Shown in pieces: positions 1-12,142 of a stretch of DNA of 64,000 nucleotides. The position numbers were made by a program, and so were the translations under genes. Within the stretch, counting starts at the first letter, position 1, and the number at the start of each line of letters is the position of its first letter. The DNA comes from Adineta steineri (lineage: Eukaryota; Rotifera; Eurotatoria; Adinetida; Adinetidae). Location of the stretch: the NCBI GenBank assembly GCA_905250115.1, contig CAJNOI010000035.1:310001-374000 (forward strand). The letters are read 5' to 3'. The notes below the pieces were generated by a model. The model did no database searches. It saw only the letters and a list, made by a program, of their open reading frames with translations, and was not told the DNA's origin.

Positions 1-2067
1 AAGTGAGGTAAAAGAAAAAAATTATATCTGTATTTTATTTTCCCTAAAAAAAAAACTTGATTATTTTAAGAGTTGCAGTAACTGGTAATGTCGATGCTGG
101 TAAATCAACACTTTTAGGTGTTTTAACTCATGGAGTACTTGATGATGGTCGTGGTATTGCACGACAAAAACTTTTTCGACATAAACATGAAATGGAAACT
201 GGTCGAACATCATCTGTTGGAAATGTACGATTTTTCTAAAAAAACCAAATTCTTTTATTTTGATACTAATTTTTAATTTTTGTAGGATATTTTGGGTTTT
301 GATACTCAAGGAGCTATTGTAAATAGACCAGATACTCATGGCAATCAAGCACTTGATTGGACTGATATTTGTCAAAAAGCTGCAAAGGTAAATTATTTGT
401 TTTTCGTATATTGAACATTATTATTGACTGAACATATATTTTTTCTATTTATTAGGTTGTAACATTTATTGATTTAGCTGGACATGGTAAGAAATAATTA
501 GATTTTAGAATAAATATTAATAATTTATATTTTAAATAGAAAAATATTTAAAAACAACCGTATTTGGCATGACCGGTCATGCTCCTGATTACGCAATGTT
601 AATGGTATTGAATACAGTTTATTTGATAACATAATGTTTCTTCTTCTTCCTTTATTTGATCTAGGTTGGTGCCAATGCTGGTGTAATTGGTATGACAAAA
701 GAACATCTGGTAAGTTATTATTGGTTGTTGTGAGGGCTTTTTTTTCTTATACTCAAGGATATTTGTTAGATTAATCTTTATGTTATCAATAAAAGAATAA
801 AAAATTCGAAATATACATATGTTTTCTTTTAAAGGGATTGGCTCTTGCACTTGGTGTACCTGTTTTTGCTGTTGTAACTAAAATTGATATGGCACCTGCT
901 AATGTTTTACAAGAAACAATGAGACTTTTACAACGAATTCTTCGTTCACCAGGTGTACGAAAAATTCCATTATTAGTACAAAATAATGATGATGTTATAA
1001 CCTGTGCAACAAATTTTACCAGTGAACGATTATGTCCAATTTTTCAAGTATCCAATGTAACTGGTGAAAATTTAGATTTATTAAAAAAATTTCTTAATTT
1101 ATTATCTACACGAATGGAAGCATGTCTTGATGAACCAGCTGAATTTCAAATTGATGATCTTTATGCAGTACCTGGTGTTGGAACAGTAGTTAGTGGAACT
1201 ACATTAAAAGGTATCATTAAACTTGGTGATAATTTACAATTAGGACCTGATCCACTTGGACAATTTAAAACAGTACAAATTCGAAGTATGTTTTTAAAAA
1301 AAATATATTATAGCTAAAATTAATTTCTATAGGTATACACCGTAAACGAATGCCTGTTAAAGAATGTAAAGGTGGACAAACATCATCATTTGCATTAAGA
1401 AAAGTAAACAAAAAAATACAATTAATTTAATTTCGTCATTAAATTTTCTTTTTTTATTAAAGATAAAAAAATCTGAACTTCGTAAAGGTATGGTATTACT
1501 TTCACCAGCAATTGCACCTGTTGCTTATTGGGAATTTGAAGCTGATTTACTTATTTTACATCATCCAACTACAATCAGTACTAAATATCAAGCAATGGGT
1601 AAATAAAATTATTCACCCTTAGAAATATATTCTATAATTCATTATGTATAGTACATTGTGGTAGCATTCGTCAAACTGCAACAATTATTTCAATGTCTGT
1701 TGAACATTTACGTACAGGTGATCGTGCAAATGTACGTTTTCGTTTTATAAAATCACCTGAATATCTTCGCCTTGGAATGAAACTTGTCTTTCGTGAAGGA
1801 CGCACAAAAGCGATTGGTAGTATTTCAAGACTTTATCCGCATGTTGCACCTCAGACGTCAAGCACTCGAGGAAAAACAAGAATACAAACACCCTCAGTTG
1901 CTACAACTTCCAATCCACTTACAACAGATCAATTACAGTCAAGCAAACGTAATGAAAATATTGATGATACAAATCGAGCAGGTCATAAACGTTCAAAACA
2001 AGTCAAAACAACGACAACAGATATTCCTGTTGAACAAGACATAAATATAGATACAACTACTTCATGA
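1..2067 (+). CDS. GTPBP1: GTPBP1-like translational GTPase, C-terminal part (5' end outside window)
   Basis: Cytosolic elongation-factor-like GTPase of the GTPBP1/2 family, linked in animals to ribosome rescue and mRNA turnover. Ten exon pieces join in frame: 1-7, 71-224, 286-387, 456-486, 540-604, 665-709, 835-1285, 1333-1403, 1463-1598 and 1652-2067, giving 491 residues plus stop. The first 7 bases are the tail of an upstream exon. G1 is GNVDAGKST, the G2 region has the family-typical GRTSSVGN, G3 is DLAGHEKY and G4 is TKID. Domains II and III follow ([13 protein letters not shown], then [16 protein letters not shown]). The last 75 or so residues are Ser/Thr/Lys-rich and probably disordered. 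Seen: motifs and intact frame. Known: family role. The N-terminal extension is not in the window. Confidence 0.93.
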
Positions 2068-3717
2068 TTCATTTAATATTACTATTCTTATATACAAAAA
2101 AAAAACAAGAAATAGAGACGCTCTGATAACTAGATCAGAGAAAGTGTGTGCGTGTGTATGTGTTCCTTTTCTTTCTTTTTTTCACTGATGTATAAATATT
2201 CACTTTGTTATGATGTTTCAACAACATATTGTTCTCTTTTTGTCTTCAAACTCTATATAACTGGTGATTGGCTTTGTGTGTGCATGTTAATGTTTTTTTT
2301 GTTTTTGTTTCCGTCTTTTTTGTGCCATTATGACCAAAAATGTCTGATGTGTATAAGAATTTTTCGTAGATTCAAAAATTTAGAAAACAAAAATTTTCGT
2401 GTTATTTTATCACTCTCAAACGATTTTACTTTCTAAAGTCTTATATATGATTCCAACTTGAAAGAAAAATATATATAGTCATCATTTTATGAATAACTAA
2501 ACATGAAATTCTTTTTATTATAAAAAAAAATATATATCAACTAATGTTTTATTTGAAAATCAAAGAAAAAAAAACGTTTTATGTATCGTTAAAATGATAA
2601 ACTTCTGAATATTCAGTTTTGTTTTAGATAGTTAATAATCATTTAACAAAAAATATTGCATTCGTATTTCTAATTGTAATGATTATTAAAACATTTGTTC
2701 AATATTTTAATACTGGAGATCATTATCGACATTTCATCATAAGGTATCATTTATATTTATCGAGAATATTATGTTTTATATGATATAGGTAGAGATATGT
2801 AAGAGTAGTTATGGATTCCAAATAGAAAAAGAATAATTATCATAGTATAATTTGATACGAAATTATCTTACCATAACAGAATTGTATAATTACTTAACCT
2901 TGTCTTTAATGACAGATTTCTTTGTATAATCTATTAATGCTAGAATTAATTCTCTACATGTAAAAAATAACAAAACGTATGCATAGATTAATTACAGTGT
3001 TGATTAGTAATGTTCATATCGAGCAAATATTTAATCAGTATACAAGAGAGAGAAGAAGATAGAATTTGTAGCTTTCTATTCATCTAGAAAGAAAAAATAA
3101 CAGATGGGAATAGAATTCCTAAAAAGCGCTACAGTCGTACAACAAAACGTTTATAACATTACTATGGTGATCGAGTAACAGATATGAGTCATGGAGGCAA
3201 TGGTTTAATTGTTATATGGCTACAAAAAACAAGAAGGATTTATACTAGCCTAATTAGAATTATATGATGAAGAAAAGAATCTCACCAAATAACTCTCTGT
3301 AGATTAACGCTCTTTTATTATAAAGAAAAAGTTTATTATTTTTCTTTTGTATTACGCACATATATGAAATAAAGAGAATAATATCGATTAGTTAATTATT
3401 TTAATTTAAAATTAATAATTTTATTTTCAGATATCAATGGTAGGCTTTAGTACCAGCTGAAATAAATCAAATAACAAGTAAAAAAAAATATAAAGTATGT
3501 CGCTTTTTATAGTTTCTTTTTCTTTTTAAAGTAATCAAATAAATCATGTAGAAGAAAAATAAGAAAATGCATAATTTCATCAAATTATTTTCTGTTTTTT
3601 TTTGAAGATCTTGAAATATCTATTCAATGAATCTAAAAACAAATTATATTTTTTATTTTATTTCAAAAATTCTTTTTTTTCTGTCTATTTCGCGTAACAA
3701 TTCGATTTTATTTAATA
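2068..3717. other. Gene-free 3' flank between convergent genes
   Basis: This holds the 3' ends of the GTPBP1-like gene (+) and the MDM1-like gene (-). A small perfect hairpin lies at 2121-2140 (7-bp arms CTCTGAT/ATCAGAG), probably in the GTPBP1 3' UTR. The open frame at 2146-2436 is low-complexity and has no recognisable domain. Nothing else is visible. Confidence 0.5.
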
Positions 3718-4488
3718 TCAACTATTGACTTTTGTTCGTTGTATAGGTGGTAGAGGTTCGTAAATATTTCGAGGTGTAGAATATGGTTGAGATATTGGCA
3801 TTGGTATTTCTTGTTGTTGTTGTCGTGGTGTTTGTTTAGATTGAGAGATATGAGGTGGCCATTGGAAAGCAGTACGTTGTTCACTTGTACTTCTATATCG
3901 ATGTCCACCATGTAATCTATCATGATCATCAATAAGTTGTTGAAAATATTGACTACGATTCATTTGATCTCGTTTCTTTTGAGTTTCCGATTGCACATCT
4001 GGTTTAGCGGAAATATGTGCTGGAAGAAGTTCTTGTGTTGGAAGAAATGAACGATAATTTGGAAATCGTTCACGATATTCAGTATCATTTAAATTCGTTG
4101 GATTAACTGGTAATTTCGACATAGGTTTCATACTAAGTGGTTTTGGAACATAATCGAAAACATGACTTCGTCCTTCATGAACGACATACGGACGTTTTGG
4201 ACGATAGTTTTCATAGCAAAGACGATATTCAGTTGCTTCTGATAGTGGATTTTGTTCGAGATCATAGGAAAGAGCCGAACGATTTGATAATGATCTTTTT
4301 ACAGGAACTTTAGGTATAACTGCACGAGGACCATAATCTTCTCGACGTGGTGATAAATAACATTCACGATATTCAGTTCCTGAACCTTTAATATAATTCA
4401 ATTAAATTTTATTAAAAATAGTAATAGAATACGAACTTGTTGTATCCTCTTTTTCTGTAGAAAGCACGCGTCCCATAGGAGTTAACAT
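3718..4488 (-). CDS. TEYR-repeat protein, MDM1-like
   Basis: Two exons on the minus strand (4437-4488 and 3718-4385) join in phase to 239 residues starting MLTPMGRVLST. The protein has three copies of a T-E-Y-R-x(2)-[FY] motif (TEYRECY, TEYRLCYENYRP, TEYRERFPNYR) spread through a basic, Pro- and Gln-rich chain with no predicted membrane segment. [ST]-E-Y-x(3)-F repeats are the hallmark of MDM1, a centriolar microtubule-binding protein, and similar short repeats occur in axonemal microtubule proteins. It is much shorter than vertebrate MDM1 (about 700 residues), so orthology is uncertain. It may be another microtubule inner or surface protein. Other ciliary genes (SPAG1, Tctex1) are nearby, but linkage means little in an animal genome. 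Confidence 0.5.
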
Positions 4489-4752
4489 TATTGTTATTCT
4501 TTTCTTCTTACGTCGTTCACTTATATCAACTAAATCAACTTCAATTCTTTTCTTTTTTCTAATGCATTTTATTTCAAATGAAAAAAAAACTAAAAAGAAA
4601 ACAAAACAAAACCGTAGAGAAAAAAGAAAAGTTCAGCTGACGAAAAAAAAAAGAACAGTAAGCGACACATTCTTAAGCGTATAGGAGTTGTTATGAATTT
4701 AATGTTTATTTGTCGCATGACAAACAATGGATGATGAATCTATCGTTGCTAA

Positions 4753-5403
4753 TTAAAGTTTGGAATCTTTTTCAGTAATCATGACGGGTAATGAAACACA
4801 AGCAAGTTCACGACCTTTTCCATCGATTAAATAGTAACGCATTTGATTGACTTTAACCTAAAATTAAAAATAAAAATATGTAAATCATAAGAAAAAAGAT
4901 ATTTAATTTTACATACCGATGGATAAGTTGGACTAACATACATACTATTGTGATATGTATAAGGAACATTATTTGTAAGTGGACAAGAGAGTTGTCCACA
5001 AACATCAGAATTAGGTAAAGCAAAATCATGATCGATTGTACCAATTGTAGCTACTACTTTAGCTCGAACTTTATGTGCTTTTTTCTCTTTAAAAACAAAA
5101 TAAGAACGTATATATTATTTTCTAAAAATTCATTTTCTTACTTAAGTTAAATGTAAATTCAAGACGAGCATCAGTACCCTTATAAAATGTACAATATTCT
5201 TTTGTACATGGAGCATTGACGGATACTTTAAGAATACGACCAGCACTTAATGCTATTTTAATAAAAAGAAAATAATAATAATTAATTATTTATATCGTTT
5301 TTTTATACATACGTCCACATTGTTTAAATGGTGCTTGTAATTGAGCTAATGTAGTTAAAATAAATGTTAAACAAAGAAATATTGTTAATTGACTAAACGC
5401 CAT
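4753..5403 (-). CDS. NPC2: NPC2-like secreted sterol/lipid carrier (ML domain)
   Basis: Four minus-strand exons (5313-5403, 5142-5252, 4917-5086, 4753-4857) join in frame to 158 residues. An N-terminal hydrophobic signal peptide (MAFSQLTIFLCLTFILTTLA) precedes the ML (MD-2-related lipid-recognition) domain. The cysteine pattern is that of NPC2: Cys after FKQ, a CTKEYC pair, VCGQLSC followed by PLTNNVPYTY, and a late Cys in ELACVSLPV. NPC2 binds cholesterol in the late endosome/lysosome lumen and passes it to NPC1. In invertebrates the family is expanded and some members bind other lipids or microbial ligands. Length fits the family (about 150). It is transcribed divergently from SPAG1, with a TATA-like box about 95 bp upstream. 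Confidence 0.88.
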
Positions 5404-5901
5404 TTATTTCGATGTAATGTAATTTTAATCTATTCGTAAATGTATTATGGGAACTTCTAACTCGACTGACAAGCAAACAGACCAGTTGCGTCTAGTATTT
5501 ATATGTTTTATTCACACGTACAAACCCTGAATATCATCTTATCTCTTCCGATAATCGTACCACTCGAATATATTTCTATCTTTTTCTTTTTTTTTCTCTT
5601 TTTCTTTTTCCTGCATGTACGCTTAACTGTATATTTGAAATCAACAAACAATATACTATATGACGTGTATAACAGACAGAGAACGAACGAGATAAGCATT
5701 ACTAATATATCTATTCTCTTGGATCTATGCACTTATAATAACAAACACTCGAAGAATAAAGAAGGATCTTCGATTATTCATTGTTTTGCGTCTATCTTAA
5801 TAATATTATGTAGATAAAGAACAGAAAATCTCAATTTTTCTAAAAATTAAAAAAATGAAAATTAAAATTAAAAATAAAAATTTGTCTAATAATCTTTCTA
5901 G
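5404..5901. other. Divergent promoter region NPC2 / SPAG1
   Basis: About 500 bp between head-to-head genes. It contains a long pyrimidine tract (about 5576-5612) and the TATA-like box at 5496. A likely 5' UTR splice acceptor (TTTCTAG) ends directly at the SPAG1 ATG. No gene is seen here. Confidence 0.5.
5496..5503 (-). promoter_or_regulatory. TATA-like box for the NPC2-like gene
   Basis: TATAAATA on the minus strand, about 93 bp upstream of the NPC2-like start codon and inside the divergent intergenic region. Position and sequence fit a core promoter element. There is no transcript evidence. Confidence 0.35.
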
Positions 5902-8900
5902 ATGGATAATACAGCAGCCGCTTTAGCAGGTCATACAGCAAAATATAATATACCATTGAGTCATTTTGAATATAAATATATACAGAATTGTACAAATGGA
6001 AAAGAACTTGAAAAAATCTACAAAGAATTAATGTAAAAAATGAAATTCTTTTTCCTTTCTTTTTTTGCAAAACTATGTATTCTATAAATAATTGTAGAGG
6101 CGGTGAAGTAGGTACATTTCCAGCTTTAGAAAAATTAACATTTGAACGAATTCAAGATGTAAAACCGAACAGGTAGTGCTTTTTCTTTATCCAAATATTA
6201 AAAACGATTATTATATTATTCTTCAGTCACATTCTTCGAACTGATAAAGCTCCACTTGATAAAACACTTTTACCTGATGAAGAACGTCAACAATTAGATG
6301 ATTTTCTTAATCAAATGAAAGAAACAAAACAAACATCTTCTAATACTACTAAAGATCATCAAAATAATGGTATTAATTTAGCTCCAATCCGTTCCAAATC
6401 TATAGCTGTAAGTTATATATAAGATTTGTTTTATTTAATTCTATTGATTTTTAAAGACTAACTCTACTACTACCATCCCAACTTCATCAGTATCTGTGAT
6501 AAATAAAAATGGTAAACAAAAACGAATAGTACCGAGAAGTTATGATGAATGGGGAAAGTACGTACATTTCATTGTACATAAATCTTTTTCAAAACAAAAA
6601 TGTCATTTTTAGATTAGATCAGAAACTTTCTCAAGAAGTGAATAGTGATAATGAAGATGATAATGATGATGAAAAGCCAAGTTTGTTTTTAAATTTATTT
6701 ATTATCGCAAATGATTCTACTTTTTGTTTATTGATGAATAGCTGAATCTCGTCCTCCTCCTCCTACAGATCAAATTCACGAAAAAAGTCAACGTCTTCAT
6801 ATGGCTGAGCAACATCGTCTTAATGGAAATACTGCATTTAAATCTAATAATTATCAACAATCAATTGATTTATATACAAAGAGTATTATGCTTGATAATA
6901 CAAACTTAGTTGTTTATATGAATCGAGCATTAGCACGTAAGTTACTAAATATTCTTTTCTATATTTATTATAATGATATTTTCTAGATTTTAAATTAAAT
7001 CATTATGATGAATCATTGTTAGATTGTTCAAAAATACTATCTCAGGATCCACATCATATCAAAGGTTGTATTTAATACGAAAAAAGAATTTATATAAATA
7101 TCTATTTGATTTCTATGATTTAGCATTATTTCGTCGAGCATCATGTTTTGTTTCTAAGCAACAATATAATGATGCTAAACATGATTTAGATCTTCTGCTC
7201 AGTATTGATCACGAAAATAGTGATGCAAAAGTAAGAATACGATGTTCTAGAAATAAATTATAATCGTTAATTTAGAGTTTATTGAAAACAATTCCAACTG
7301 CTCAAAAGACGAAAGGTGTTCGTATACCTATTACTGAAGACGATGGTGATGATGAAGAAGAGATTCGCCCACAACCACCAACTGTAAGTTTCATAATTAG
7401 ATTCATTCTTCTTCATATAAAAAAGATTTTCTAGTCTACGTCAGTTAAAATTCCAATCTTGGAAGTTGAAGAAGAAGACGAAGAACATGAAGAACAACTC
7501 CCACAAGTTACTAATGAATCGATTCAATCCATGAGTATTGACATTCCTCAAAAGTAAATATATATAGATAAATTTTCTTTTAAAACATTTTTGTATTTGA
7601 AGATCATATAATCATGCTCGTCCATGTATTGATTCACAAGAAGCTTCTCCGGCTTTGTTTGATCATCATTTTCATCATCGTGATGATATAAATCAATTTC
7701 AACAAAATGTTCATTCTCAATTATCATCTCTAAATCATGAAACTGAAGATGATGATGATGATATGGCACTCGGTGATGAAGCTGGTGGTGATATTTTAGG
7801 AAATATGAGTGATGATGATGGGAATGTTTCACATAGTTTAAATGTTTCACCTACTATGGATGATGATGATGATAATAATAATGATGAAGTACCTGCATTA
7901 GTTGATCAAAATTCATTACCAACAACGAATAGTAATACAACAGATCGAAACATGACATATACTATGAATGAAACTTATAATGGACAAGATTTCATGCCTA
8001 TAACAAATAAAAGCAGTATACCAACAATATCTAATAATTATTCATTAAATAAACAAAATTCAGTAAATATAAAACTATTAGATTTGTTATGAATGATAAA
8101 TATATTTTCTTCTATTAGATATCATCGAATTCATATGAAACAAATGAGAAATCATTATCATCTATAAATTCTTCTAATGATCATATATCTAGTTCAAATT
8201 TTTGTCCAACTATACAAAATTGGTTACGTGATTTAGTAATATTACAATCAAATAATCGTCCATCGACTTTACATGAAAAAACATGGTCAAAATCATCTCG
8301 ACCTTGGGCACTTGATAAATTACAACGTGATATTGAACGATTCAATCGATTAAATGATTTTAAAAATGCGGTTGAAGCATCAAAAAAAATGTTAAAAAAT
8401 GGTGTACTTGGTTAGATATTGTTTTTTTCTTGTCGAAAAATTCTATTCAATATCAATTATATATATTCTAGATTATCATAATCATGCTGATCATATTGTT
8501 AGTACATTAATTATTTGTGCTCAATGTTATTCAAAAGTTCAAGATTATGTACATACTATTCAATATACAACGGAAGCTTTACAATATAATAAAACCGATG
8601 CAAATGCTTTAATTTGTCGAGCTAAAGCATTTGAAAATGAAAAATTGTATATATTTTTAAATCTTAATGATTTAGTATATCTTTCTTTTTTTCGTTCTAG
8701 TCTACTTTATAGTTATGCAGATTACGCACGTATACCAGCTAATGATTATAGTTATCCCTTAGCACAACGTGCATGTGAAAAGTAAATATTAAATGAGGAA
8801 AAAAACGAAAATCTTGAAAATTCTAATTGAATGTTTAGATTAACTAGTGAATTGAACGTAGCTGAAGGTGAAAATTGGCGTGAAAAATTACCTAAAGATA

Positions 8901-9996
8901 CTAATGATGATGAACGTTATTTAGCATATATCAAAATTAAAGATAATTCTTCGACGAAAAATCAATTTGAATGGTATCGAGAACGTGGTAATCAACTTTA
9001 TATTGATGCTTGTTTTATTCTTGCTATTCAATGTTATACATATTGCATTGAACTTAAATCAACGATTGCAACTTTATATTCAAATCGAGCTGCTTGTTAT
9101 TTAAAAGTATTCGAAGTAAGAATGCATAAATTCCGATAGATAAAATAAGGCGAATCATTTCAAATATGTAGTTTCCCATGTTATTGAAGTGAAAATATTC
9201 AAAACTGACATATTTTTTCATTTAGCCACAAAAAACAATTGATGATTGTGATCAAGCACTTAAAATCGATCCAATCAATGCACGTGCTTTATATCGTAAA
9301 GCATGTGCATATAAAATGTTGCATAATACTCAATTATATGAATCAACATTAAAAGAATTACTTAAATTACAGCCTAATAATCAAACTATTCTTACAGAAT
9401 ATTATATATCTCGACATGAACCAATTCCTCGAGAAATGAGACGACTTCGAGCAAATAATAATAATACTAATAATTCCACATCTATATCAAAATCTACTGA
9501 TATGAAAAATACGAAACCAACAACTATTTTAGAAGAAATTAATCTTTCATTTGAAGAACTTGAACAACTTCGTATGAAAAAAACTCCATTGTCTTTAAAT
9601 ACACCTTATCAATTTACACAACAATTAAATACATTAAAATCTGATGATATTAAAGGTCAATGTTCTCTTATTCTTCGTTTACCAACAAAAGGTCTATTTG
9701 GAATAACTAGTACAGCAACACCAAAATTAGTCGAAATTATAATTAATGCATGTCGAACTATGGTTTTAACTGAACAACGTCATCAACAAGAAAATAAATC
9801 TTCAATATTACCATTTTCATATATAACATTTTGTTATAATATTCTTGGTGAATTAACAACACTTCCACGTATTGAATCAGCACTATCAATGATAAATCAA
9901 ACTTGTCGAGCATCATTAGATGATTTACTACAATATTATGCAGCACTACCAGCGATATTCAATGATGTGAATAGATTAGATCGATTACGACAATAA
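5902..9996 (+). CDS. SPAG1: SPAG1, dynein axonemal assembly factor (multi-TPR)
   Basis: Multi-exon gene for a cytoplasmic co-chaperone that helps HSP90/R2TP assemble axonemal dyneins (known for SPAG1). The N-terminal segment (YNIPLSHFEYKYIQNC) matches the SPAG1 N-terminus, and SYDEWGK matches its DYAEWDK. A first TPR array follows at 6800-7260 (AEQHRLNGNTAFKSNN). Then come acidic, Asp-rich linkers (7310-8090), a second TPR region at about 8230-8785, the SPAG1-typical GENWREKLPK at about 8870, and a third TPR array at about 8980-9390 (RERGNQLYIDA, YSNRAACYLK). A C-terminal RPAP3_C-like helical domain spans about 9590-9990 (TPYQFTQQLNTL). Introns are about 50-60 bp except one near 9115-9225. 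All the domains expected of SPAG1 are present in order. Exact exon ends in the acidic section are less certain. Confidence 0.92.
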
Positions 9997-10108
9997 AACA
10001 AATAATTGAACTATCATTTCTTTTCTTTTTTTTTATATTGAACACACACACACAAAAAAAAATTCGAAATTTTTGTTTTAAACAAGAACCAAACAAACTA
10101 ATACATTA

Positions 10109-12106
10109 TCATTTTGTTAATATAAATCGAGATTCATTCATACGTTTACTAACACCAAAAAATGTTACTGAATACATTTTTGATAGATGCTTTTCAATTT
10201 CATCGATTTTACGTATTAAATCGATCATAGCTCGAGATTTAAATGTTTCAGCTATTTCCTAAAAAGAATAATTAAATATATACATTTATATGAGAGATGT
10301 CCATCGCGATTGAGAATCTGTCGCCACCGCACCGCGATGGGCATCTCTGATATATATAAAATGATTAAAATTACACGTAAATATATCTGCATTGGACGAT
10401 ATTTTGGTTTGAATGTATGACAATTTTGAATTAGATGAAGAAGATATGAATATAAATCTACTATCATACGATCTTTTGATGTAACATTAAGTTTTTTTGT
10501 TATATTAATTAATTTTTCCATTTGAGATGCATTTAAATAAGAATTTATTTCTTAAAAAATATACATATTAAAACAATTTTTTCTTTCTCTCTCACTTGAT
10601 ACCTCGTAAATCAGTTTCAGAAATTGTTTGTAGATCATGTTTAAGATTTTCTTGTATGTCAAATGCACATTGTGTATTATCGATTCGTTCAATTAATGAT
10701 AGATCTAAATCAATTGCAATTGAATACAGATCATGACCAAAATCAATTAAATTTGGTTTATTTTGTGTTTGTAATAATGATAAAGTCCATTTAATTAAAT
10801 CATTATAAGTAACACAATGATCAAGTGTTAAACGTAATGCTTCGTTGGATGAACGATAAAATTCATTTAATGGAGAAATATGACCGGAAGTAATGAGTTC
10901 ATCATGAATTTTTCGTAGTTTATTATTATCATATTCTGATCGAGAAAATAAATTATGTAAAGCATTGGTTAAAGAATTTATATAAATATCGTCAGTTTGT
11001 TTTAATGATTTATTTGTAGTACGATGAGATGTTTTTGCCATTGATTTAATATTTTCTAATGAAGGTGTTGAAATAGGTATTAATAGTTCATCACCCGGTA
11101 CATTCGAAGGATTTGATAATTTTCGAGTATCAGACACAGTCTGTATATAATGTATAAAAATTTAAATCGAAATAATTACTTACAGAAATTGTTTCTTCAT
11201 TAGTAACTATAAGATTTGATAATGAAGAATTAGTAACAATTGTATCTCTATCAATCTGTTGACGAATACTATTTGTAGGCATTGCTTTAGCTAAGACTCG
11301 TTGTGCTTTTGTTTTTTCATATTGTGAATCACTTATAAATTCTGGTATTTTACCATTTAAAATCATGTGTACTTCTTGTTTTGGATCGTTGGGTAAGAGT
11401 GGAGAATATAAAAGAAGAGCTGCATTATGTTTTAGTTCAAAATTAATTGTTTTATTGTCTCCCACTTTACCTAGATACAAAAATTGTCAATCAAATTATC
11501 ATGTACAAAATAAAAGATCAACATACCAATAGTAGTATTTTCTGAACGAATCGTTTCAATTCGTGTCGAAGTAGCTATTTCATTAGTTTTCTCATCTGAT
11601 TGTTCCAATATATCAGACTGGATCTCTGTCGATATATATGGTGATGATTCAAATTCTTGTTTGTATTCACTAATTGTATGAACTATATTCGATAGTTGAT
11701 TGTCTCGTTCTGGTATGACAGTATCAATAGGTTCGATGGAGTCATCTTGCAATTTTGAGACAACGTTGATATTAATTACATCTGTTGTTGTGGTTGATAT
11801 AGTTGGATGAGTAGTAGATACAGGATCGAGAATTTTTGAAGATTTGTTCATTTCAGGGTGTTTTTGTTGAGGTTTCACTGATGATTTTTTCTGTCCATTG
11901 TCATGCTTGGATGATGAAATAGTGGTACTATGATCTTTGATATCTCGAGTTAGTCCTTCTTTTAAAGTTTTAGGTATTGGATTAGTGAGCTTAGCATTTG
12001 GCCGACGTGTTTCTTTCTTCATATTCGATAATGGCAATTGCTTTACTGGCATACTTGATTTGGTTTTATACCAATGTTTAACACGTTCAGGAATAGGTCT
12101 ACTCAT
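10109..12106 (-). CDS. Unrecognised Ser/Thr-rich protein with helical C-terminal region
   Basis: Several minus-strand exons join in phase. The first runs from ATG 12106 and begins MSRPIPERVKHWYKT. A low-complexity Ser/Thr/Lys section of about 200 residues follows, then exons at about 11170-11475, 10600-11140, 10376-10550 and 10109-10258, ending ESRFILTK-stop. The C-terminal 300 or so residues look helical, with no signal peptide or membrane segment. I recognise no family. A perfect GTAAGT donor sits at the stop codon of the upstream minus-strand gene, and an in-frame 48-bp intron could link the two, so this may be the C-terminal half of one protein (10109-14415). The intron at 10259-10374 is unusually long because it carries a hairpin insertion. 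Confidence 0.6.
10293..10348. repeat. Near-perfect 16-bp inverted repeat (hairpin) inside an intron
   Basis: Arms AGAGATGTCCATCGCG (10293-10308) and CGCGATGGGCATCTCT (10333-10348) pair with one mismatch around a 24-base GC-rich loop. Weaker AT pairing extends outward. It sits in a 116-bp intron (10259-10374) of the minus-strand gene, whose other introns are mostly 45-70 bp. It looks like a small MITE-type insertion. Confidence 0.75.
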
Positions 12107-12142
12107 AGTTTTCTTATTCTTTTCTTTAAACTTATATCAAAC

